Part shown: piece by piece, positions 1-6,400 of the stretch
How positions within the stretch are numbered: position 1 is the stretch's first letter
Layout: each line of letters starts with the position of its first letter
From: Candidatus Hydrogenedens sp.
GTDB taxonomy: Bacteria; Hydrogenedentota; Hydrogenedentia; Hydrogenedentales; Hydrogenedentaceae
DNA length: 13,842 bases
Reading direction: 5' to 3'
NCBI GenBank assembly: GCA_035378955.1
Contig: DAOSUS010000081.1
Span: forward strand, 1-13,842
Notes under the pieces: model-generated
Seen by the model: the letters and a program-made list of their open reading frames with translations, nothing else
What the model was told of the DNA's origin: nothing
The model's database searches: none
Program-made: the position numbers and the translations under genes

Positions 1-2
1 AT

Positions 3-428
3 AATATTTTTGTCTCTGGTACAATACCCCGAACAACTCCTTTTGAAAATCCCGAGCCACATTTTTATCTTGACCCTCAATGCACCCAATTAGATACTTT
101 TCCTGATGACCAATGTTTGTTGATTGAAGGCAAAAAATACGGGATTGTTTTACTGGGATGCACTCATGCTGGAATAATAAATACTCTCACTTACCTGCGT
201 AATAATTTAATAAAATCGGATAAGGAACTAATTGTTATCGGCGGACTACACCTACACAGTGCTACAGAAGAACATTTGCAAATGACAACGAACTTTTTAT
301 TATCCTTAAATATAAATACCCTCTATGCGTGCCATTGTTCTGGATTTAACTCGCTTATTTATTTTAATAAACATTTACCTTTCCCTTGTTTACCAGCACC
401 TGCGGGAACCGTTTTCAATTTTGGCTAA
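3..428 (+). CDS. MBL-fold metallohydrolase, C-terminal part (7,8-dihydropterin synthase-like), cut by window start
   Basis: The open frame runs in from before the window and ends at TAA 426-428, leaving about 141 residues. The frame is already coding at base 3 and reads SGTIPR, so the TTG at 117 is not the real start. Visible motifs are SGTIPR near the start, a DDQCLLI strand, LLGCTHAGIINTL with a metal-type His, GGLHLHSA, and CHCSG near the C-terminus. This order is typical of the metallo-beta-lactamase subfamily that includes the archaeal MptA-like 7,8-dihydropterin-6-methyl-4-(ribofuranosyl)aminobenzene-5'-phosphate synthase (COG1237-type). In bacteria these proteins are mostly annotated by similarity only, so the substrate is unknown. 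The HxHxDH metal motif would lie in the missing N-terminal half. It converges on the minus-strand SDR gene across 138 bp with no convincing terminator. Confidence 0.8.
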   Translation, partial: NIFVSGTIPRTTPFENPEPHFYLDPQCTQLDTFPDDQCLLIEGKKYGIVLLGCTHAGIINTLTYLRNNLIKSDKELIVIGGLHLHSATEEHLQMTTNFLLSLNINTLYACHCSGFNSLIYFNKHLPFPCLPAPAGTVFNFG

Positions 429-566
429 TCGCAATTTACTATTCTCCGCACTTATTTTCAAATAATTTTTTTTATAGACAAATAAAAAAACAGCTCTTAA
501 AAAATTTTTCTCTGGGAATTTTCTTCATTTTAGAATGACAATTTTCTATTTTTGCAGTGATGTTTA

Positions 567-1355
567 TTATCGCATTTCCTGCCCACCGGTAACATTAATT
601 GCCTGACCGGTCATATAATTGGATTCATCACTGGCTAAAAATACAACCACATTGCATACATCTTCATATCGGCAGGGTCGTTTCATGGGGACCTGGTCAA
701 TATACTTCTTTCGCACTTCTTCTTCGGTGATTCCTTGATTTTTTGCATATTGTTTAAAAAGGCTTTCCGTCCATAAAGGAGAGTCCAATAAATTCCCGGG
801 ACAAATAGCATTGATACGAATTCCATGCTCCGCAAATTCTAAAGCAAGGCTTTGCGTAACTCCAATACCTCCGAACTTTGCCGCCGCATAAGCCGAATTT
901 TTAAAACTACCTTTCTTACCCGATTTGGAGTTAATTTGTATTACAGTGCCATATTTATTGGGCAACATAACGCGTATCGCTTCACGAGCACAGATAAAAT
1001 ATCCAACCAGGTCAATATCAATAACCTTTCGCCATGCGGAAATATCAAAATGGATAGAATCACCTGATATAAGAATACCCGCGTTACAGACCATTATATC
1101 CAGCCCACCGAGTAAATCAACCGCTTTATCCACTGCATTTTTGACCATCTCTGCATTGGTAATATCCACTTTTTCTGCAAAGATTTTGCGACCTGTTTGT
1201 TCTGCAATTCGTTTTGCAGTTTCTGTCATCTTCTCAATGTTTATATCCCAACCTACGGCATCTGCACCTTCTTTAGCCAGTCGTTGCAATATGGCTTCGC
1301 CCAAACCTTGAGCCGAACCTGTTACAATGGCTTTTCTACCTTTTAATCGTTCCAT
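567..1355 (-). CDS. Short-chain dehydrogenase, sorbitol-6-phosphate 2-dehydrogenase-like
   Basis: A 262-residue classical SDR. From the chosen start it shows TGSAQGLG (residues 12-19, nucleotide-binding glycines), an acidic D37 after the second strand (favouring NAD over NADP), NAG at 91-93, catalytic S143, and YAAAK with Y156 and K160. The segments INSKSGKKGS, SAYAAAKFGG, GNLLDSP and TGQAINVTGGQ closely match what I remember of E. coli SrlD, which oxidises sorbitol-6-phosphate to fructose-6-phosphate. The frame is open 15 codons further upstream. I chose the ATG at 1355 because a GAAAGG ribosome site sits 8 nt before it and the fold starts directly after it. The start lies inside the end of the upstream dehydrogenase gene (13-nt overlap), so translational coupling is likely. 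Family confident; exact polyol phosphate uncertain. Confidence 0.85.
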   Translation of the reverse strand: MERLKGRKAIVTGSAQGLGEAILQRLAKEGADAVGWDINIEKMTETAKRIAEQTGRKIFAEKVDITNAEMVKNAVDKAVDLLGGLDIMVCNAGILISGDSIHFDISAWRKVIDIDLVGYFICAREAIRVMLPNKYGTVIQINSKSGKKGSFKNSAYAAAKFGGIGVTQSLALEFAEHGIRINAICPGNLLDSPLWTESLFKQYAKNQGITEEEVRKKYIDQVPMKRPCRYEDVCNVVVFLASDESNYMTGQAINVTGGQEMR

Positions 1356-2974
1356 GGCAAATACCTTTCTAATAATTTTTCTTCTGCTTGTTGTGTCCAT
1401 GTTCCATCTTTTGAAAGATATTGACCCACATCGGGTAATATTTCTGCTACTTTTTCCAGAGGTATTAATGGCAAATCAAGTATTTGAGGATAGATAACTA
1501 CTTTGCCAGGAAACCGTGCTTCTTTAACGGCTTTTAAACCTTCGTGGGCAGAGAAAAGGCCACCGATTGCAGCCACGCTTCGGTTTGTATCCCGAGAACC
1601 ATTTTCTACAGATTGTAATACATGACTTAAATCCGAAATTCTGCTTCCACTGCAACCAATAATTTTTATGCCCTCACAAATCTTCTTTAATGAAACATTT
1701 GCAACAGTCCCTATTCCTAATCCTGCGAAAAGATTTACAAATCCGCAAGGAGCAGAGAAATCAACCGCCTGTGTTACCAACGCAGGAACAGGTGCTAATA
1801 AAACAACATCGCTATAACCCTTCGGGGCTAATGATTCGAGGTGTTTGTTTAATGCGGAAGTGTCTGGGAAATCTTTGGTGCAAACAGTAATCAATTCGAC
1901 AGGTCTTTTCTTTAATAATTCCGCCGACCTCACTCGTAAATGTTCCAATCTTCCTGCATCTAAATCAGTAACTACTACTTTCATGGGTCCATCTGTTTTC
2001 TCTAATGCTCGCTGGACATGCATCTGTCCCATGGGTCCACCAGCTCCGATAAATAAAGCCTTTCCTCCGGGGAGTAAGTCCGACCTCATATTCTTCTCTT
2101 TTATCTCTTTCAGGTTTTTTCCACCTCCAATAATTCGTTTATATTCATAATGAACAGAACCAACATCTACTGAGATATAGGCATTGGGTATTTCATCTAC
2201 GGAACCTAACACATACATTGTTCCATAAGGTGCTAAATATTTTAACCATGTTTCAATCTCTTTTCCATCAGATACCTGTATAATAATATCCTTTGATGTT
2301 TCCCCTTCTGCTGGAAATTGATTTGGAGACAAAACTTTAGCATTCGGGAAATCTTTTAAAATTTGAGGGTCAGGATTTGTTGTAATATACCATGGGCTAT
2401 CGGTATCGGGATAAATACGGTCTTCTAAGCGATAGGACATTTCCACACATGCCCATGGCTCTGCTAATGCTGAAGCACTATAACCCGTAGTTTGTTGGAC
2501 AGGCAACAAATAGCAACCATCATCTCCAGCCAGAGCTTTTTCATCTAAATAAGTATATTGCTGCATACCACCAGGAATTAAATAACCAAAGGCATACCCA
2601 ACACCTTTGTAATATATATCAGCCTGGACAATGAAACGGTCACCTTTTTTGAACTTGTCTTTCCATTGGGAACCTGCTTTTACTACAGTTACAGCACATT
2701 CATGTCCCAACACAATAGGTTCTTCTGCTAAATTCCTTCCGCGGAGACGGGGATGATTACCCCCTAAATTAATAATCTTAATATCGGATAAGCATATTCC
2801 TAATGCATCAATCCGTAATAAAATTTCATTATCATTCGGTTCGCGAAGAGGTAATAAAACAGGTTTACCCTCTTTCCCAAAATTTTCCAATCCGGAGCCA
2901 AATACCTGCCATGCGTAATATTTTTCAGGAAGAGGATGTTCTACATTACGAAATTTTTGCAATTTATTATTCAT
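1343..2974 (-). CDS. Zinc-type (MDR) alcohol dehydrogenase with an enlarged central region
   Basis: A 543-residue medium-chain dehydrogenase, well above the usual 340-410. The GroES-like catalytic part shows C61 (GICLSD), LGHEC with H91/E92, and an EPWAC segment (E172), which are expected catalytic-zinc residues. The four-cysteine structural-zinc lobe is not seen. A complete Rossmann segment begins only at GAGGPMG (310-316), with acidic TDLD at 336-339. About 115 extra residues (roughly 185-300) separate the two and include LAPYGTMYVLG, which resembles the late part of another Rossmann fold. The nearest named relatives I can suggest are L-sorbose-1-phosphate reductase and sorbitol/threonine dehydrogenase-type enzymes. 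An AAAGGAG ribosome site precedes the ATG at 2974. It is the middle gene of the aldolase-MDR-SDR operon and probably oxidises or reduces a sugar or polyol phosphate; the substrate is unknown. Confidence 0.8.
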   Translation of the reverse strand: MNNKLQKFRNVEHPLPEKYYAWQVFGSGLENFGKEGKPVLLPLREPNDNEILLRIDALGICLSDIKIINLGGNHPRLRGRNLAEEPIVLGHECAVTVVKAGSQWKDKFKKGDRFIVQADIYYKGVGYAFGYLIPGGMQQYTYLDEKALAGDDGCYLLPVQQTTGYSASALAEPWACVEMSYRLEDRIYPDTDSPWYITTNPDPQILKDFPNAKVLSPNQFPAEGETSKDIIIQVSDGKEIETWLKYLAPYGTMYVLGSVDEIPNAYISVDVGSVHYEYKRIIGGGKNLKEIKEKNMRSDLLPGGKALFIGAGGPMGQMHVQRALEKTDGPMKVVVTDLDAGRLEHLRVRSAELLKKRPVELITVCTKDFPDTSALNKHLESLAPKGYSDVVLLAPVPALVTQAVDFSAPCGFVNLFAGLGIGTVANVSLKKICEGIKIIGCSGSRISDLSHVLQSVENGSRDTNRSVAAIGGLFSAHEGLKAVKEARFPGKVVIYPQILDLPLIPLEKVAEILPDVGQYLSKDGTWTQQAEEKLLERYLPWND

Positions 2975-2998
2975 AACAAACTCCTTTCATTTGTTTTT

Positions 2999-3751
2999 TC
3001 AAAGTAATTTTTGACGATAGTGTTCATCGGGTCGTGTATCTATTCGGCGAATTGCGGCATCACTCAAAAATTTAGGTCCTCCACAAGACGCAGAGCCAAT
3101 AACAATCTGGGCACATTTCTCAGCCATACATGTTATTGCCTGAACCTTACTGGGTGTTGGTCCCATGGCAATGAGCCCATGATTTTCCATAAAGATAGCC
3201 TTAGGTAAAAATCCTTCGCTTGCTATAAACTCCTTTACCTTATCACGAACGACACGGGCTAAGGTAAGACCTGGGTCAACATACGGGATAAACACGGATT
3301 TTCTACCTAACACAACAATATGGTCGGGACAGGTTCGACCTTGAATATATTCTTCTGCTTTCTGGGAACATAAAATAGAATTGACAAAAATAGGATGTGT
3401 ATGTCCAATAAACATATATTGGGGATATTGATACAAAACCGCATGTAATATGGTTTCCACCGAAGGCATCCTTTTATCATGAACATCGGTTTTCGCTGAC
3501 TGTAAAATTTGTATTACATCTTCATCCGTTGCAGAAGGGTTGTCAAGTAAAGATAAAACAGGTTTCATACGGACACAAAGGAAATCTGTATTTTGAATGG
3601 TTTGCAATGTTGTGCCCGATGCTTTTATATAAAAGTGTTCATCATCAATCCTTGCAGAAGTATTTCCTTCCCCTAATATCGCAAGGTGATGTTCAGGTTG
3701 TCCTAAAAAACGGCTCATGCTTGTTAATTGTTCTAATATTTGTTCTGACAT
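2999..3751 (-). CDS. Class II aldolase/adducin family protein
   Basis: A 250-residue aldolase of the FucA/RhaD/AraD superfamily. GEGNTS (27-32) and YIKASGTTL (41-49) form the phosphate/substrate-binding region. SVET places the candidate catalytic acid at E99. The zinc ligands are H117 and H119 in GHTHP and H191 in ENHGL. The E-to-HxH spacing fits fuculose-phosphate aldolase. The wording of GEGNTS and IKASGT is most like the aldolase half of fused aldolase/short-chain-dehydrogenase proteins; here the SDR is a separate gene at the far end of the same operon. Expected reaction: reversible retro-aldol cleavage of a ketose-1-phosphate or related sugar acid to dihydroxyacetone phosphate and an aldehyde. 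It is first in the operon, 24 nt before the MDR gene. The ribosome site (AAAGGG) is weak to moderate. A later in-frame Met12 is possible but less likely. Confidence 0.85.
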   Translation of the reverse strand: MSEQILEQLTSMSRFLGQPEHHLAILGEGNTSARIDDEHFYIKASGTTLQTIQNTDFLCVRMKPVLSLLDNPSATDEDVIQILQSAKTDVHDKRMPSVETILHAVLYQYPQYMFIGHTHPIFVNSILCSQKAEEYIQGRTCPDHIVVLGRKSVFIPYVDPGLTLARVVRDKVKEFIASEGFLPKAIFMENHGLIAMGPTPSKVQAITCMAEKCAQIVIGSASCGGPKFLSDAAIRRIDTRPDEHYRQKLL

Positions 3752-3782
3752 AAAGTATACCCTTTAAAAAGTTTTGGCTCAT

Positions 3783-3788
3783 ATTATA
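3783..3788 (-). promoter_or_regulatory. Candidate -10 box for the aldolase-MDR-SDR operon
   Basis: Read on the minus strand, a perfect TATAAT lies about 32 nt upstream of the aldolase ATG. The -35 region at 16-18 nt spacing is poor (TCAAAT or TTCAAA), so an activator may be needed or the match may be chance in AT-rich DNA. Confidence 0.4.
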
Positions 3789-4066
3789 TAGAATTTTCAA
3801 TTAGGATTTGAAATGTGTCTACGAAACTAAAAATTTGTTTAATACCTTCCAGAAAACAATACCATTATTTTTAACTATCCCCCTTGTTTTAAGAGATGGT
3901 GTTTTGTTTCTTATAGAGAAGTTTGTTCTGCGTTACAAAGCAATTAAAATAGAAATAATATTAATAAACAATATGTTTTTTGAATATCCATATATTTATA
4001 ATCTATTACATGTAAACGATTTCTCAAAAAAAGTATTAATTATGAAATAAAGTTTTAAAATTTTAC

Positions 4067-4096
4067 TTGACAAACACATTTAAAGTATGCTAATTT
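4067..4096 (+). promoter_or_regulatory. Sigma-70-type promoter for the lectin-domain surface protein
   Basis: A perfect -35 TTGACA (4067-4072) is followed after 18 nt by TAATTT (4091-4096), preceded by TG one base upstream, giving an extended -10 (TGCTAATTT). Transcription would begin near 4103 and leave a leader of about 110 nt before the ATG at 4217. That leader contains both inverted repeats. Confidence 0.55.
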
Positions 4097-4108
4097 TATA
4101 AAAGAAAA

Positions 4109-4126
4109 TTGAATATCAATATTCAA
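4109..4126. promoter_or_regulatory. 18-bp palindrome at the predicted transcription start
   Basis: TTGAATAT and ATATTCAA are perfect 8-bp arms around a CA centre. The position just downstream of the promoter fits a repressor operator. As RNA it would make only a weak AT hairpin, so a DNA-binding site is the better reading. Confidence 0.4.
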
Positions 4127-4139
4127 CAAGGGCTGATAT

Positions 4140-4161
4140 GTGTGAGAACGGTATTTCACAC
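4140..4161 (+). promoter_or_regulatory. Inverted repeat in the 5' leader (GTGTGA...TCACAC)
   Basis: Six-base arms GTGTGA (4140-4145) and TCACAC (4156-4161) enclose 10 nt. The half-sites resemble a CRP-type site (TGTGA/TCACA), but the spacing is 10 rather than 6 and the site is downstream of the predicted start. It may be an RNA hairpin in the leader or a regulator site with different spacing. Confidence 0.3.
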
Positions 4162-4216
4162 TTATTATTTGTTATGTTTATTTAACATTAAAACCCTTTA
4201 ACAGAAGGAGTGGATT

Positions 4217-6307
4217 ATGCAAAAGCTCAAATTAGTAATCGGTTTCCATTTATGTCTGTGGCTCCTCGTCGCAGGAGCGTGGGCGGATGCCCCAGCAAAC
4301 TTCACATGGTCTAGTGCTCCAGGTGGTCCTTTTACCGCTTCAAGTGTAGACTTCGAAGCATGGATGACCAAACTAGCTCTGTTTCAGTTTGGAGGTGACT
4401 ATGTATTTGACTTCTTAGACCCAACGGATGCAGACAATAACGATAATGATGTTTTAGATATTAATGAGTTCGCTTTGCTAACAGCAATATGCAATAACAC
4501 ATCCCATCCATTACATGACACTATTCACGAAGCATTCAAAACTAATTGGAGTAGTTTTGCTTCTCATCAGGGAGGATTAGTTAACTCACTTGCACCTGCA
4601 TTAGCGATTATGGGTGGGGCGTATGCCACATTAGGTGATGGCGATTATGGTAGAACGCCTGCTGCATGGTTTTCTGGCTCGTGGGGTTCAGTCGCGGAAA
4701 TTCTATATGAATTATCGGCTTACGGTTCTTCATGGAATGCAGGTCAACCTGCGGAACCGCCTTATGTTCGTCGCCAGGCATACATGTCTGCATGTGGTGA
4801 TTTTGATGGTGATGGAGTAAAGAATATTAATGAGTGGTATGGACAGGGTGAAAATGTGGCAAATTATGTAAATGCAGCGATGGACCCTGGTATCACAACA
4901 AGCGGAGAGGACCCAAGTAGTGTTTGTGAAACAGGACTGCGTTGGGGTAAGACCTATTTCTATAATCCTGCTAATCAGCATGTATACTGGTTACAGCCGT
5001 ATACTCTGCCGTGGGAAATTGCTGAACAGGTTGCTACAGAACATAGCCTTGTAAATAATGCAAGCGAAACTATACCCATTCCGGGACATCTGGTCACTAT
5101 AGATGATTCTGCAGAAAATGCCTGGATTATGAGTACCGTATACCCACAAATAAACAGCAATATGTGGATAGGTGCAACGGATAAGTTTACAGAAGGGCAA
5201 TGGGTCTGGGTTGCTACAGGCGAACAGTTCTGGCAAGGTACGGCATCTGGAAACCCCGTAGGCGGTAAGTATGTCAATTGGAATAGTGGAGAACCTAACG
5301 ATTCCAGCGGCGAAGATTATGGGGAAATTACCAGCAGCGGTGGATGGAACGATAATAAAGCCAGCGCCACGCGTCGTGGTTTAGTTGAATTCCCGAATGC
5401 CTATCCAGATAGTGATTCTAATGGTATTCCCGATTATTGGGAGCAGTTCTCCGGTGGTGGCGGTGAAGGAGAAGGAACACCCGAAGGAACACCCGAGGGA
5501 ACTCCGGAGGGAACACCCGAAGGAACACCCGAAGGAACACCCGAAGGTGAAGAACCCTGTGAATTTGAAGGAAGAATTAATAACCCAACTACAGGACAGG
5601 GTCCGTTATTGGCACAAACATTGGCAGATGCAAGTTCACAACTACGGAATCTGCTCACTACCTTAGGTATGTTAAGTTGGTTTAACTGGGATATTGAATA
5701 TTTAGAGCAAGTCATAGCCATGATTCATCCCTATCCTGGAGACGGATTGAAAGATTCATGGAGTATGGCTTTGCTTGAATATTGTATCTGCCATCCCAAT
5801 TTCCGTCCAGATTTAAATATTCCAACAGATTTTGATTTTAACAAAAACTTATTCACAGACGATTGCACATGGTTAGCTATGAATGTTGACCCAATTTTTG
5901 CGGCACTTCCGCCGATGGTGGGCGATGTAATGGCGGGTCTATTAGGTTCCAGTGTAGAGATGCGAACCACATGGAACGCTATATTCCTGGCATTAACCGG
6001 TGGAGCGGTCGGATTACCCAGTGTAAATAACTATCGTATTTATGGTATGGCGAAAGCGAACGATGGCGCTATAGCTGCAAATGGTGATTTAGATGGCGAT
6101 GGCAAGACGAACTTGCAAGAAGCGAACGAGGTAATTGCAGTGGGTGGAGGTATGGAGTTATTTGTGCTTGCAGCCACAGATAAAACCAATATGTGGCCCG
6201 GTAATCCGGAGATTCCTGTTGGCTCTATTGCAATTCTTGGTGCAATCACAGGTGTGATTGTTGCCGGAAGTTCATTGATCTTAGTCCGTCGGCAACGGAA
6301 ATCATAA
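4217..6307 (+). CDS. Secreted, C-terminally anchored protein with a C-type lectin domain and EF-hand-type calcium loops
   Basis: 696 residues. A signal peptide occupies 1-23 (hydrophobic 7-21, likely cleavage after AWA). Domain order: an alpha-rich region (about 28-230) with EF-hand-type loops at D73-E84 and D195-E206; a C-type lectin fold (about 240-393) with WIGA at 317-320, EPN at 359-361 and WND at 377-379; a loop D398-E409; six EGTP repeats (419-442); a second alpha-rich region (about 450-660) with a loop D624-E635; and a final hydrophobic helix (about 667-690) ending RRQRKS. EPN plus WND is the classic Ca2+-dependent mannose/GlcNAc-type site, so glycan binding at the cell surface is the likely role. 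The two alpha-rich regions look like duplicates. The start is supported by AGAAGGAG 6 nt upstream. A hairpin and the first pilin-like gene follow. Confidence 0.85.
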   Translation: MQKLKLVIGFHLCLWLLVAGAWADAPANFTWSSAPGGPFTASSVDFEAWMTKLALFQFGGDYVFDFLDPTDADNNDNDVLDINEFALLTAICNNTSHPLHDTIHEAFKTNWSSFASHQGGLVNSLAPALAIMGGAYATLGDGDYGRTPAAWFSGSWGSVAEILYELSAYGSSWNAGQPAEPPYVRRQAYMSACGDFDGDGVKNINEWYGQGENVANYVNAAMDPGITTSGEDPSSVCETGLRWGKTYFYNPANQHVYWLQPYTLPWEIAEQVATEHSLVNNASETIPIPGHLVTIDDSAENAWIMSTVYPQINSNMWIGATDKFTEGQWVWVATGEQFWQGTASGNPVGGKYVNWNSGEPNDSSGEDYGEITSSGGWNDNKASATRRGLVEFPNAYPDSDSNGIPDYWEQFSGGGGEGEGTPEGTPEGTPEGTPEGTPEGTPEGEEPCEFEGRINNPTTGQGPLLAQTLADASSQLRNLLTTLGMLSWFNWDIEYLEQVIAMIHPYPGDGLKDSWSMALLEYCICHPNFRPDLNIPTDFDFNKNLFTDDCTWLAMNVDPIFAALPPMVGDVMAGLLGSSVEMRTTWNAIFLALTGGAVGLPSVNNYRIYGMAKANDGAIAANGDLDGDGKTNLQEANEVIAVGGGMELFVLAATDKTNMWPGNPEIPVGSIAILGAITGVIVAGSSLILVRRQRKS
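5471..5542 (+). repeat. Six tandem 12-bp units encoding EGTP
   Basis: Six in-frame copies of GAAGGAACACCC or close variants. Units 1, 2, 5 and 6 are identical, unit 3 is GAGGGAACTCCG and unit 4 is GAGGGAACACCC. The product is an acidic, Pro/Thr-rich flexible linker between the lectin half and the second alpha-rich domain. Near-identity at DNA level suggests copy number can change by slippage without breaking the frame. Confidence 0.9.
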
Positions 6308-6329
6308 TAAAACACAAACTCTGGTATAT

Positions 6330-6360
6330 ATTGGCACCCGGTATGGTACCGGGTGCCAAT
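6330..6360 (+). promoter_or_regulatory. Strong intercistronic hairpin without a U-tract
   Basis: A perfect 14-bp stem (arm 6330-6343, loop TGG, arm 6347-6360), GC-rich in the middle (GGCACCCGG). It starts 22 nt after the lectin gene's stop codon, and its 3' arm ends 40 nt before the pilin-like ATG. No run of T follows on the plus strand, so it is not a standard intrinsic terminator. It may stabilise the upstream mRNA end, partially terminate, or set the expression ratio of the two genes. Confidence 0.7.
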
Positions 6361-6400
6361 AGGTGTTATAAAATTAACCTTCATTAGAGGAGAAGGGTAT

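Larger units (their letters stand above)
3752..4216. other. Divergent intergenic region, 465 bp, no convincing gene
   Basis: AT-rich DNA between the divergent aldolase operon and the lectin-domain gene. An 80-codon open frame on the plus strand (3808-4050) has no ribosome site and a biased Ile/Leu/Phe composition, so I treat it as spurious. The region holds a -10 box for the leftward operon, a promoter for the rightward gene, and two inverted repeats near the rightward start. These are listed separately. Confidence 0.6.

Noticed and set aside
117..428. Complete 103-residue gene starting at TTG
   Set aside because: Coding sequence with family motifs continues upstream in the same frame to the window edge, so this is an internal codon of a truncated gene.
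429..566. Terminator between the MBL-fold gene and the SDR gene
   Set aside because: Only AT-rich self-complementary runs such as AAAAAATTTTT; no stem with GC pairs followed by a T-run.
3808..4050. 80-codon open frame in the divergent intergenic region
   Set aside because: No ribosome site, AT-driven Ile/Leu/Phe/Lys composition and no recognisable motif.
4130..4216. Possible c-di-GMP riboswitch in the leader of the lectin gene, given the nearby cyclase
   Set aside because: The conserved GEMM-type core sequences are not visible; only a simple inverted repeat is present.
5434..5721. Minus-strand open frame with repeated PSGV units
   Set aside because: It is the reverse reading of the EGTP coding repeat.
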